From contig NZ_JAQFVG010000347.1 of NCBI RefSeq assembly GCF_029439455.1, forward strand, positions 1-54,894: a stretch of DNA of 54,894 nt. The letters run 5' to 3'. Of the stretch, positions 37,647 to 45,815 are shown one piece after another (positions within the stretch are counted from its first letter, which is position 1; each line of letters starts with the position of its first letter). The notes beneath the pieces were generated by a model. The model did not search any database, was not told where the DNA came from, and saw only the letters and a program-made list of their open reading frames with translations. A program made the translations under genes and the position numbers. Source of the DNA: Caballeronia sp. BR00000012568055 (GTDB lineage: Bacteria > Pseudomonadota > Gammaproteobacteria > Burkholderiales > Burkholderiaceae).

Positions 37647-39512
37647 TCAGACTTCGTCGAGTCGGCGGCCAGCCAATGCGCGGCGAATGCTCTTGTTCAT
37701 GCGGCGCGCGGCGAATTCGTCGGTGCCGGCGGCAAGCGCTTTGGTCGCGTCTTCGATCTGCTCGACCGAATCTGTTTTCGCCAGCGCCGCGAGTTCCGCC
37801 GTCTGCTTTTCGATTTCGGCGCGTTCGGCGTCATCGAGCAATTCGCCATCGGCTTCGAGCGCGGCGTGCGTCGCTTCGATCATGCGATCGGCTTCGACCT
37901 GCGCTTCACGCAAGGCGCGGGCGCGCATATCGATATCCGCAGTCTTGAAGCTTTCTTCGAGCATGCGTGCAACTTCATCGTCGGCCAGGCCGTAGGACGG
38001 CTTCACCACCACCGATGCTTCCACGCCCGACATCTGCTCGCGTGCGAACACCGAGAGCAAGCCGTCCGCATCGACCTGGTAGGTGACGCGGATACGCGCC
38101 GCGCCTGCGGCCATCGGCGGGATGCCGCGCAGTTCGAAGCGCGCCAGCGAGCGGCAATCGGCGACCAGTTCGCGTTCACCTTGAACGACGTGGATCGCCA
38201 TTGCGGTCTGGCCGTCCTTGAACGTGGTGAAGTCTTGTGCGCGTGCGGTCGGAATCGTCGAATTGCGCGGGATGATCTTTTCGGTCAGGCCGCCCATCGT
38301 TTCGACGCCGAGCGACAGCGGAATCACGTCGAGCAACAGCCAGTCGTCGCCTTCTCCGCGACGGTTTCCCGCGAGCAAATCTGCCTGAATCGCTGCGCCG
38401 AGCGCGACGACCTGATCCGGATCGAGATTGACGAGCGGCGGCTGGCCGAAGAACGTTTCCACGGCGCGGCGAATCACCGGCATGCGCGTCGCGCCGCCGA
38501 CCAGCACCACGCCCTTGATTTGCTGCGGCGTGACTTTGGCGTCGCGCAGGGCTTTTTTGGTCGGCGTCAGCGTGCGGTTCACCAGCGCTTCCGTCAGCGC
38601 GGCAAATTGCGATTCGGTCACGCCGACGTCGATTTTGCGGCCGTCCGATAGCGTGGCCTGCACACGGGTTTCATCGGCGGAAGAGAGCGTTTCCTTCGCG
38701 ACGCGTACGAGATCGAGCAGTAAACGCACGTCTTCCGGCGTGTCCGCCGACACGCCCGCCTCCGTCAGCACATAGCGATACAGCGCGTGATCGAAATCAT
38801 CGCCGCCGAGCGCGGAATCGCCGCCTGCGGCCAGCACTTCGAACACGCCTTTGGTGAGCTTGAGAATCGACAGATCGAAGGTGCCGCCACCGAGATCGTA
38901 GACCGCGTAAAGACCTTCCGCGCCGTTGTCGAGACCGTAGGCAATGGCTGCCGCCGTCGGCTCGTTCAGCAGGCGCAGCACGTTCAGACCGGCGAGTTTG
39001 GCCGCGTCCTTGGTCGCTTGCCGCTGGGCTTCATCGAAATAAGCCGGAACGGTGATGACCGCTCCGACGAGGTCCTCGCTCAGCGTGTCTTCCGCGCGAT
39101 ACCGCAGCGTGGCGAGAATCTCCGCCGACACTTCCACCGGACTCTTCACGCCGTCGATGGTCCGAATCTGCACCATGCCGGGCGCATCGATAAAGTCGTA
39201 GGGCGCGTTTTCCGCGCCTTCCACTTCGGCCTTGCCACGACCCATGAAGCGCTTGACCGAGACGATCGTATTGCGCGGATCGGTCACCGCCTCTTCCTTC
39301 GCGATCCGGCCGATACGCCGCCCGCCCTTCTCCAGATAGCGCACCACCGACGGCAGCAACACATGGCCGTCTTCATCGGGCAGCGCTTCGGGCACGCTGT
39401 TGCGCACGGCCGCCACGAGCGAATTCGTGGTGCCGAGATCGATACCGACCGCCACGCGCCGTTGATGCGGCGCGGGCGCCATGCCGGGTTCTGAAATTTG
39501 CAGTAAAGCCAT
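37647..39512 (-). CDS. hscA: Fe-S protein assembly chaperone HscA (Hsp70 type)
   Basis: 621 residues. Hsp70 ATPase that, with HscB, releases clusters from IscU by binding its LPPVK motif. Nucleotide-binding motif VGIDLGTTNSLVAAV near residue 21-35, FDEAQRQATKDAAKLAGLNVLRLLNEPTAAAIAYGLD, DLGGGTFD and VVLVGGATRMPVI; substrate-binding beta domain around 395-510, then the helical lid. Size typical for HscA. It follows hscB by 33 bases. Confidence 0.97.
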   Translation of the reverse strand: MALLQISEPGMAPAPHQRRVAVGIDLGTTNSLVAAVRNSVPEALPDEDGHVLLPSVVRYLEKGGRRIGRIAKEEAVTDPRNTIVSVKRFMGRGKAEVEGAENAPYDFIDAPGMVQIRTIDGVKSPVEVSAEILATLRYRAEDTLSEDLVGAVITVPAYFDEAQRQATKDAAKLAGLNVLRLLNEPTAAAIAYGLDNGAEGLYAVYDLGGGTFDLSILKLTKGVFEVLAAGGDSALGGDDFDHALYRYVLTEAGVSADTPEDVRLLLDLVRVAKETLSSADETRVQATLSDGRKIDVGVTESQFAALTEALVNRTLTPTKKALRDAKVTPQQIKGVVLVGGATRMPVIRRAVETFFGQPPLVNLDPDQVVALGAAIQADLLAGNRRGEGDDWLLLDVIPLSLGVETMGGLTEKIIPRNSTIPTARAQDFTTFKDGQTAMAIHVVQGERELVADCRSLARFELRGIPPMAAGAARIRVTYQVDADGLLSVFAREQMSGVEASVVVKPSYGLADDEVARMLEESFKTADIDMRARALREAQVEADRMIEATHAALEADGELLDDAERAEIEKQTAELAALAKTDSVEQIEDATKALAAGTDEFAARRMNKSIRRALAGRRLDEV

Positions 39513-39545
39513 CGTTCGATATAGGGGGTGTTGGGCGGCTTCTCG

Positions 39546-40073
39546 TTAGCTTTCGAGCCGCTCGATTTGCGCGCCGATTTCCGTCGCGACGCGTTCGATG
39601 AACATCAACTGGCGCACGGCTTCGCTGGCAGGCTGATTCGATTGACTGTCGATCAGCGCTTCGAGCTTGGTGAAGCGCACACGTTCTTCATCGCGCAGTT
39701 CGTCAAGCAAGGCCTCCAGCGCGCCGATATTCTTCGCCGCCGCCGCATCTTCGATATTCTCGCGCCATTCCATTTGCTGCATCAGGAAAGCCGGTTCCAT
39801 CGCGGTATTGTTCTCCGCGCCGACGTCGATGCCGCGAAGCGACAGCATATAGCGCGCGCGTTTCAGCGGATCGCGCAGCGTCTGATACGCCTCGTTGGCG
39901 CGCGTGGCCCACTGCATCGCGAGGCGGCGCTGAGCGTCTCCGGCAGCAGCGAAGCGGTCGGGATGCACTTGCGCCTGCACGGTGCGATAGGCGTCATCGA
40001 GCTTGTGCTGATCGACGGCAAAAACCGGCAGCAGATCGAAGAGTTCGAAGTGAGAGTCAGTGAGCGAAGCCAT
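39546..40073 (-). CDS. hscB: Fe-S protein assembly co-chaperone HscB
   Basis: 175 residues from ATG 40073 (MASLTDSHFELFDL); an ATG 13 codons upstream is less likely. N-terminal J domain with HPD at residues 37-39 (QVHPDRF), then a C-terminal three-helix IscU-binding domain with FLMQQMEWRE and LDELRDEERVRFTKLEALID. Stimulates HscA ATPase and delivers IscU. Between iscA and hscA in the usual order. Confidence 0.96.
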   Translation of the reverse strand: MASLTDSHFELFDLLPVFAVDQHKLDDAYRTVQAQVHPDRFAAAGDAQRRLAMQWATRANEAYQTLRDPLKRARYMLSLRGIDVGAENNTAMEPAFLMQQMEWRENIEDAAAAKNIGALEALLDELRDEERVRFTKLEALIDSQSNQPASEAVRQLMFIERVATEIGAQIERLES

Positions 40074-40151
40074 ATGAATCAAATCAATTAGCGCGAATGA
40101 AAAAGGCGGCACGCGCCGCCTCTTCTGCCGATACCGCCGGCGTTACGCGCA

Positions 40152-40475
40152 TTACACGCGGAACGACTCGCCGCAGCCGCACTCGTCCTTCGCGTTCGGA
40201 TTGTTGAACTTGAAGCCTTCGTTCAGGCCTTCGCGTGCGAAGTCCAGTTCCGTGCCGTCGAGATAAGGCAGGCTCTTCGGATCGATCACGATCTTCACGC
40301 CCGACGTTTCGAACACGGTGTCTTCCGGCGCGAGTTCATCGACATATTCGAGTTTGTACGCCAGACCCGAGCAACCGGTCGTGCGCACGCCCAAACGCAG
40401 GCCCACGCCCTTGCCGCGCCGCGTCAGATACTTCTGCACGTGTTGTGCTGCCTTATCCGTCAACGTGATTGCCAT
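40152..40475 (-). CDS. iscA: Fe-S cluster carrier protein IscA
   Basis: 107 residues from ATG 40475 (MAITLTDKAA). A-type carrier with the three conserved cysteines Cys35 (TTGCSGL), Cys99 and Cys101 (ECGCGESF). Transfers 4Fe-4S clusters to target proteins. An 11-codon upstream extension is open but not conserved in the family. Confidence 0.96.
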   Translation of the reverse strand: MAITLTDKAAQHVQKYLTRRGKGVGLRLGVRTTGCSGLAYKLEYVDELAPEDTVFETSGVKIVIDPKSLPYLDGTELDFAREGLNEGFKFNNPNAKDECGCGESFRV

Positions 40476-40532
40476 AGTCTTTCGCTTCTCTTCTGCGGGG
40501 CACCGCATTCGACGCCCATCGTCTTCGTCTTG

Positions 40533-40961
40533 TTACGCCGCTGCCTGCTTGGATTCGGTCGCCGCCACTTCCGGCGCTGCTGCGCCATGGCGCTGCTTGT
40601 AGTCGGCGACCGCTGCCTTGATCGCGTCTTCCGCGAGAATCGAGCAGTGGATCTTCACTGGCGGCAGCGCGAGTTCTTCGGCAATCTGCGTGTTCTTGAT
40701 GCTCATTGCTTCGTCGAGCGTCTTGCCCTTCACCCATTCGGTGACCAGTGAACTCGATGCAATCGCCGAGCCGCAGCCGTACGTCTTGAACTTCGCATCT
40801 TCGATGACGCCGTCCGCGCCCACGCGAATCTGCAGCTTCATCACGTCGCCGCAGGCCGGCGCGCCGACCATGCCGGTGCCGACGGTGTCATCGTCCTTGG
40901 CGAACGAGCCGACGTTGCGCGGATTTTCGTAATGGTCCAGAACCTTGTCGCTATAAGCCAT
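40533..40961 (-). CDS. iscU: Fe-S cluster scaffold protein IscU
   Basis: 142 residues. Scaffold on which IscS builds the cluster. Ligands Cys37 (PACGD), Asp39, Cys63 (YGCGSA) and Cys106 (KIHCSIL), plus the HscA recognition motif LPPVK (99-103). The last ~15 residues (AAAPEVAATESKQAAA) are an Ala-rich tail beyond the E. coli end. 64 bases after iscS. Confidence 0.97.
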   Translation of the reverse strand: MAYSDKVLDHYENPRNVGSFAKDDDTVGTGMVGAPACGDVMKLQIRVGADGVIEDAKFKTYGCGSAIASSSLVTEWVKGKTLDEAMSIKNTQIAEELALPPVKIHCSILAEDAIKAAVADYKQRHGAAAPEVAATESKQAAA

Positions 40962-41025
40962 GATTCAAACTCTCCTTTATTCGATGTCGCGCGGCGCGCG
41001 CTTGATGCTAGTGCGCTTGGTGCGC

Positions 41026-42249
41026 TCAGTGCGCAGCCCACTGGATGGACGAAATGTCGATGCCGTCCTTGTGCATTTCCCACAGCGGCGACAAATCGCG
41101 CAGCTTCGCGATCTTGCTCTTCAGCAGATTGATCACGTAATCCACATCCTGTTCAGTAGTGAAACGGCCGACCGTGAAGCGGATCGAGCTATGCGCGAGT
41201 TCATCGTTACGGCCGAGCGCGCGCAGCACGTACGACGGTTCCAGCGAAGCCGACGTGCACGCCGAACCCGATGACACCGCCACATCCTTTACCGCCATGA
41301 TCAGCGATTCGCCTTCGACGAAATTGAAGCTGATATTGAGGTTGTGCGGCACACGCTTTTCCATGTCGCCGTTCACATACGTCTCTTCCATATCCTGCAG
41401 GCCCTTGAGCAGACGATCGCGCAACATGCGAATGCGCTCGTTCTCCGTCGCCATTTCTTCACGCGCGATACGGAACGCCTCGCCCATCCCGACGATCTGG
41501 TGCGTCGCCAGCGTGCCCGAACGCATACCGCGCTCGTGACCGCCGCCGTGCATCTGCGCTTCGATCCGCACACGCGGCTTGCGACGCACGTAAAGCGCGC
41601 CGATACCCTTCGGGCCGTACGTCTTGTGCGCCGAGAACGACATCAGATCGACCTTCAGCTTTTGCAGATCGATTTGGATCTTGCCGGTGGCCTGCGCGGC
41701 ATCGACGTGGAAAATGATGCCCTTCGCGCGCGTGATCTCACCGATTGCCTCGATGTCCTGAATCACGCCGATTTCGTTGTTCACGCTCATCACGGAAACG
41801 AGGATCGTGTCGGGACGGATCGCGGCCTGGAACTTGTCGAGGTCGATCAGACCGTCGTCCTTCACATCCAGATACGTGACTTCGTAGCCTTCGCGCTCCA
41901 GCTCACGCGTGGTGTCGAGCACGGCCTTGTGCTCGGTCTTCACCGTGATGATGTGCTTGCCCTTGCTCTTGTAGAAATGCGCCGCGCCCTTGATGGCGAG
42001 GTTGTCTGATTCCGTCGCACCCGAGGTCCAGATGATTTCGCGCGGATCGCAATTCACCAGCGCCGCGACGTTCTCGCGCGCTTCTTCGACCGCACGCTCT
42101 GCATCCCAGCCATATTGATGGCTGCGCGAGGCCGGATTGCCGAACTGCTCGCGAAGATACGGGATCATCTTGTCCACCACGCGCGGATCGATTGGCGTCG
42201 TCGCGCTGTAGTCCATGTAAATGGGCAGGTGGGGGATATCGTTATTCAT
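41026..42249 (-). CDS. iscS: Cysteine desulfurase IscS
   Basis: 407 residues. PLP enzyme that takes sulfur from cysteine for Fe-S clusters and tRNA thiolation. PLP Lys209 in FSAHKTYGPKG, persulfide Cys331 in SSGSACTSASLEPSYVL on the mobile loop, and the IscS C-terminus SPLWEMHKDGIDISSIQWAAH. All key residues are shifted by +3 from E. coli because of a slightly longer N-terminus. It follows iscR by 85 bases. Confidence 0.98.
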   Translation of the reverse strand: MNNDIPHLPIYMDYSATTPIDPRVVDKMIPYLREQFGNPASRSHQYGWDAERAVEEARENVAALVNCDPREIIWTSGATESDNLAIKGAAHFYKSKGKHIITVKTEHKAVLDTTRELEREGYEVTYLDVKDDGLIDLDKFQAAIRPDTILVSVMSVNNEIGVIQDIEAIGEITRAKGIIFHVDAAQATGKIQIDLQKLKVDLMSFSAHKTYGPKGIGALYVRRKPRVRIEAQMHGGGHERGMRSGTLATHQIVGMGEAFRIAREEMATENERIRMLRDRLLKGLQDMEETYVNGDMEKRVPHNLNISFNFVEGESLIMAVKDVAVSSGSACTSASLEPSYVLRALGRNDELAHSSIRFTVGRFTTEQDVDYVINLLKSKIAKLRDLSPLWEMHKDGIDISSIQWAAH

Positions 42250-42334
42250 CAGTCGCTCCGGGAAAATCGGTCAAAGCTCTTGGCTGGCGTCGTCCTTCCG
42301 CGCGTCTGGCTCGTGCCCCGCGCGGCGGCGCACA

Positions 42335-42862
42335 TTATCCGGCCAGGTTGAAAATGGAATTCGGACCCTTCGGCACCACGCGCGCAGTTTCGACGCCAGC
42401 CGATTCGGTGCGCCGGTCGCGCAGCACGGAAGACGAACCTTCGCGCGCGCGTTGCTGATCAACCAGATCTTTCAGCGAGACGGAATCGAGATACTCGACC
42501 ATCTTCTGATTGAGCGTGGCCCACAGCTCGTGCGTCATGCAATGACCATCGTGCTGCTTGGTGCCTTCGCACGTGCCTTTACCGCCGCACTGCGTGGCGT
42601 CGATCGGCTCATCGACCGCGATGATGATGTCCGCGACCGTGACGTTCTCCGCACGGCGCGCGAGGTTGTAACCGCCGCCCGGCCCGCGAACCGATTCGAC
42701 GATCTCATGACGCCGCAGCTTGCCGAAGAGCTGTTCGAGATAGGACAAAGAGATGCGCTGGCGCTGGCTGATGCCTGCCAGCGTCACCGGGCCCTGCTCC
42801 TGGCGCAGCGCCAGGTCAATCATCGCCGTGACGGCGAAACGGCCTTTCGTGGTGAGTCTCAT
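42335..42862 (-). CDS. iscR: Fe-S sensing Rrf2 regulator IscR
   Basis: 175 residues. Represses the isc operon when it carries a [2Fe-2S] cluster. Winged helix MRLTTKGRFAVTAMIDLAL and ISLSYLEQLFGKLRR..GPGGGYNLAR. Cluster Cys92, Cys98 and Cys108 (CGGKGTC, then DGHCMTH) with His111 as fourth-ligand equivalent; compared with E. coli (92, 98, 104, His107) the last loop has four extra residues. Two IscR-type sites lie directly upstream, so it represses itself and the whole operon. First gene of isc. Confidence 0.97.
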   Translation of the reverse strand: MRLTTKGRFAVTAMIDLALRQEQGPVTLAGISQRQRISLSYLEQLFGKLRRHEIVESVRGPGGGYNLARRAENVTVADIIIAVDEPIDATQCGGKGTCEGTKQHDGHCMTHELWATLNQKMVEYLDSVSLKDLVDQQRAREGSSSVLRDRRTESAGVETARVVPKGPNSIFNLAG

Positions 42863-42880
42863 AATTGGGGGCTACCGCTA

Positions 42881-42905
42881 ATACTCGAGGATTTCTGTCA
42901 AGTAT
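42881..42905 (-). promoter_or_regulatory. IscR type-1 site, gene-proximal
   Basis: 25-base element; on the minus strand ATACTTGAC, 7 bases, then CTCGAGTAT, matching the type-1 consensus ends ATASYYGAC and RRSTAT with a few central mismatches. Overlaps the -10 region. Confidence 0.75.
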
Positions 42906-42928
42906 AAATAGCCCACATATTTAGTCAA
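42901..42928 (-). promoter_or_regulatory. isc operon promoter
   Basis: On the minus strand TTGACT (rc of 42923-42928), 16-base spacer, TATACT (rc of 42901-42906). The -35 lies in the distal IscR site and the -10 touches the proximal one, so bound IscR would block polymerase. 38 bases to the iscR start. Confidence 0.7.
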
Positions 42929-42932
42929 GTAT
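42908..42932 (-). promoter_or_regulatory. IscR type-1 site, distal
   Basis: 25-base element; on the minus strand ATACTTGACTAAAT then ATGTGGGCTAT, close to the type-1 consensus (22 of 25 positions by eye). Two bases from the proximal site, the tandem arrangement also found before E. coli iscR. Confidence 0.8.
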
Positions 42933-42977
42933 CCGGGCCAAAAATATGCAGACGCTTAACTGTCTGCTCTATGCTTT

Positions 42978-43460
42978 TCAGACGATGAGTTGCGCTCGCA
43001 GCGCCTTCAGCAAGCCTTCGCAAGCGTCTTCGCACTGATCGAGCACCGTTTCGAAACCTTCTTCGCCGCCGAAATACGGATCGACGACCACGCGGCTGTC
43101 GTCGCGCGTGGCGAATTCCATCAGCATGCGAATCTTGTCGCGATGTTCCGGCGGGGACAGCATGGTCAGCGCGGTGAAGTTGGCGTCGTCCATCGCGATG
43201 ATCAAATCGAAGCGCGCGAAGTCATCGACCACGACTTGTCTGCCGCGCAGGGCGGAGAGGTCGTAGCTACGCTTTTTCGCCGCGCGCTGCGCACGCTCGT
43301 CGGGCGGATCGCCGATATGCCAGTTTCCCGTCCCCGCCGAATCGATCACGATGCGATCCGACAACTTCGCCCGCTCGACCAGATCGCGCATCACCGCTTC
43401 GGCGCTGGGCGACCGGCAGATGTTGCCGAGGCAGACGAAGCAAACGGCGATCGAGTTCAT
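42978..43460 (-). CDS. Low-molecular-weight protein-tyrosine phosphatase
   Basis: 160 residues. Active-site loop VCLGNICRSPSAE with nucleophile Cys10 and Arg16 (C-x5-R-S), and the general acid Asp127 in VVDPYFGG. Classic eukaryote-like LMW phosphatase rather than the Wzb capsule type, judging by the DPYFGG loop and lack of a capsule cluster. It lies 115 bases upstream of iscR. A TATAAT-like box sits at 43498-43503 on its strand, without a clear -35. Confidence 0.94.
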   Translation of the reverse strand: MNSIAVCFVCLGNICRSPSAEAVMRDLVERAKLSDRIVIDSAGTGNWHIGDPPDERAQRAAKKRSYDLSALRGRQVVVDDFARFDLIIAMDDANFTALTMLSPPEHRDKIRMLMEFATRDDSRVVVDPYFGGEEGFETVLDQCEDACEGLLKALRAQLIV

Positions 43461-43547
43461 CGGACTGAATTTTGGGATAGGGGACGACGGCGTCCGAATT
43501 ATACAAAGCGCCTGCGCATCCCGCCCGAATCACCCTTTGAATCATCT

Positions 43548-44744
43548 TCAGCGGCCATCGCGGTGAATGTCGTGCGTGACGAAGCGCGATTCGTTGTTCG
43601 GCATCTCCAGCCAGTCGCGATGCGCAAGCGTGCGCCGGATATCTTCCAGCCCGCTCGCCCAGTGCTCGCGCATGGTCGAAAAGCCGAACTGGTAGTCCTT
43701 GAAATGCCCTTCGTATTCCTTCTGCCGGTAGATCAGATGGATGATGTTGTAATGCTTCGAACATGCGAGCTCTTCCGCCAGCTTGCACCATCGATCGCTT
43801 TTACAAACATCTTCTGGCAGCAGATCCAGCACATGGCGAAGCACATTACGGTATCGCTGCGCGCGCTGCATCTGATCGGTGACCAGGCGCGTGCGGCTGG
43901 AAAACTGCACGTCTTTCATGCGCCCCATCACATCGACGATGCTGTCCGGCACCGGCCCGCGCGCGCTCCAGAGATCGACCTGGAAAGCGAGCGTATCGCG
44001 GCGCGGCGTGGCGGTCGCGATTTCGTAAAGCGGCGTATTCGACATGAGACCGCCATCCCAGTAAAACTCGCCATCGATCTCGACGCCCGCGAATCCCGGC
44101 GGCAGCGCGCCCGACGCGATGAAGTGCTCCGCGCGCAGCTTGATCTGCGTGTTGTCGAAATAAGCGAAGTTGCCGGTCGCGACATTCACGGCGCCGACCG
44201 ACACGCGCGTTTCGCCCGAATTGATGCGGTCGAAGTCGCACAGGCTTTCGAGCGTGGTTTTGAGCGGTGTCGTGTCGTAGTAGCTCGCGGTCTGCGGCGT
44301 GCTCGTTGCAATCGGTGACGGCGGCGGAAAGCGCGGTACGAAAAAACCCTTCTGCCCTTCGACCAACGCACTGAACGCCTGATATGTGGTGAACGCGTTG
44401 CGGATCTCATCGGCGGAATCGAAGAGCGCGCGTTCGAGCATCGGCGGAATCGGGAAACCAAAAGCGGGCTGGCAGATCGTGTCCCAGAACTGATTGAGGC
44501 GCGTGACGCGATCCTCCGGCGCGTTGCCCGCGATGATCGCGGTATTGAGCGCGCCGATGGATATGCCCGCGATCCAGTTCGGATGAATGCCGACCTCATG
44601 CAAGCCCTGATACACGCCCGCCTGATATGCGCCGAGCGCACCGCCGCCCTGAAGCATCAGCGCGACGGTTTCATAAGGCGGCAAGTCGATTCGCCGTTGC
44701 GCGCGCTCGCCTTCCTGCGCGCGGCTGTTGTCGTTTTCTGCCAT
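43548..44744 (-). CDS. Patatin-like phospholipase (DUF3734 type)
   Basis: 398 residues, no signal peptide, so cytosolic. Patatin domain: ALMLQGGGALGAYQAGVYQGL (oxyanion glycines), GISIGA with Ser62, and DGG with Asp230 (YWDGGLMSNTPL). The C-terminal part (about 280-390, ending in a MREHWASGLEDIRRTL stretch) is the DUF3734 domain usual in this branch. It follows 3-hydroxybutyrate dehydrogenase by 16 bases, so they form one operon. In this context it may split a hydroxybutyrate-containing ester or membrane lipid; the sequence alone cannot decide. Confidence 0.92.
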   Translation of the reverse strand: MAENDNSRAQEGERAQRRIDLPPYETVALMLQGGGALGAYQAGVYQGLHEVGIHPNWIAGISIGALNTAIIAGNAPEDRVTRLNQFWDTICQPAFGFPIPPMLERALFDSADEIRNAFTTYQAFSALVEGQKGFFVPRFPPPSPIATSTPQTASYYDTTPLKTTLESLCDFDRINSGETRVSVGAVNVATGNFAYFDNTQIKLRAEHFIASGALPPGFAGVEIDGEFYWDGGLMSNTPLYEIATATPRRDTLAFQVDLWSARGPVPDSIVDVMGRMKDVQFSSRTRLVTDQMQRAQRYRNVLRHVLDLLPEDVCKSDRWCKLAEELACSKHYNIIHLIYRQKEYEGHFKDYQFGFSTMREHWASGLEDIRRTLAHRDWLEMPNNESRFVTHDIHRDGR

Positions 44745-44760
44745 GCGGTCGCGCCCTCTC

Positions 44761-45555
44761 TTATTGCATGAACCAGCCGTGACTGACGACGAATGATTGG
44801 CCCGTCAGCGCCGCCGTCTCGAATGCCGACAGGAACAGCACGGTCTGCGCGACATCTTCGACCGTCGTGAACACGCCATCGACGGTGCCGCCGAGCATCA
44901 CGCGCTTCACGACCTCTTCCTCGCTGATACCCAGTTCTTTCGCCTGCTCCGGAATCTGTTTATCGACCAGCGGCGTGCGCACGAAACCCGGACACACGAC
45001 ATGCGAGCGGACCTTGTGCTTCGCGCCTTCCTTCGCCAGCACGCGCGCGAGACCGAGCAAACCGTGCTTTGCCGTGACGTAAGCGGATTTGAGCGGCGAC
45101 GCTTCATGCGAATGCACCGAACCCATATAGATCACGACGCCGCCGCGATCGTCCTTGTACATATGCCGAAGCGCGGCTTTGGTGGTGAGAAACGCGCCAT
45201 CGACGTGGATCGCCATCATCATCTTCCAGTCCGCGTACGCGTAGTTTTCGATCGGATTAACGATCTGGATGCCCGCGTTCGACACGAGAATATCCACCGA
45301 TCCAAGTTCCTTCACCACGCGGTCGATGCCCTGATCGACCGCTTCTTCGCTGGTCACGTCCATCGCGATACCGATCGCGCGGCCGCCTTTATCGGCGATT
45401 TCCTTCGCTACCGCGTCTGCGCCCGCCTGATTCAGATCGGCGATGGCGACGGCGGCGCCTGCATCGGCCAATGTCAATGCAATCGCCCGGCCGATACCGC
45501 TCGCCGCGCCCGTAACGACAGCGACCTTGCCGTCGAGCTTTCCGTTCTGTGACAT
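44761..45555 (-). CDS. bdhA: 3-hydroxybutyrate dehydrogenase
   Basis: 264 residues from ATG 45555 with AAAGGAGG 5 bases upstream. Short-chain dehydrogenase that interconverts 3-hydroxybutyrate and acetoacetate with NAD. Cofactor motif TGAASGIG (15-22), NAG (93-95), Ser146, Tyr159 and Lys163 of the catalytic set. SVHSHEASPLKSAYV is the substrate-binding signature of BDHs. Works in polyhydroxybutyrate breakdown or ketone-body use. First gene of an operon with the patatin. A large inverted repeat lies 60 bases upstream. Confidence 0.95.
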   Translation of the reverse strand: MSQNGKLDGKVAVVTGAASGIGRAIALTLADAGAAVAIADLNQAGADAVAKEIADKGGRAIGIAMDVTSEEAVDQGIDRVVKELGSVDILVSNAGIQIVNPIENYAYADWKMMMAIHVDGAFLTTKAALRHMYKDDRGGVVIYMGSVHSHEASPLKSAYVTAKHGLLGLARVLAKEGAKHKVRSHVVCPGFVRTPLVDKQIPEQAKELGISEEEVVKRVMLGGTVDGVFTTVEDVAQTVLFLSAFETAALTGQSFVVSHGWFMQ

Positions 45556-45615
45556 GCAAACCTCCTTTCCGCGAGTGATGAAGGTGAATGACAACATGCG
45601 CGCCGATCGCCGCCT

Positions 45616-45676
45616 AGTCGTCCGAATGGCATAGGCAATTTGGACTGTCTTTTTTGCCTATGCCATCCGGACGACT
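45616..45676. repeat. 23-bp near-perfect inverted repeat between bdhA and rlmJ
   Basis: Left arm 45616-45638 (AGTCGTCCGAATGGCATAGG and three more bases) and right arm 45654-45676 are reverse complements with one mismatch; loop 15 bases, T-rich. It is placed 60 bases before the bdhA start and 140 before rlmJ on the opposite strand. Longer than a normal dyad operator and without a terminator T tail after the stem. Role unknown. Confidence 0.85.
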
Positions 45677-45815
45677 GTCGGGCGTGGCCGAGTCAGGCTA
45701 TTGTGCATGAAGGCCGTGCGGCTCTGCAGCACAGCGGCGTCGGCTAAAATAGATGCCCTTCGCGAGGCGCGCCTCCGTTCTCAACTCGTCACACGCCCCG
45801 CGCGGGCCAATCTTC

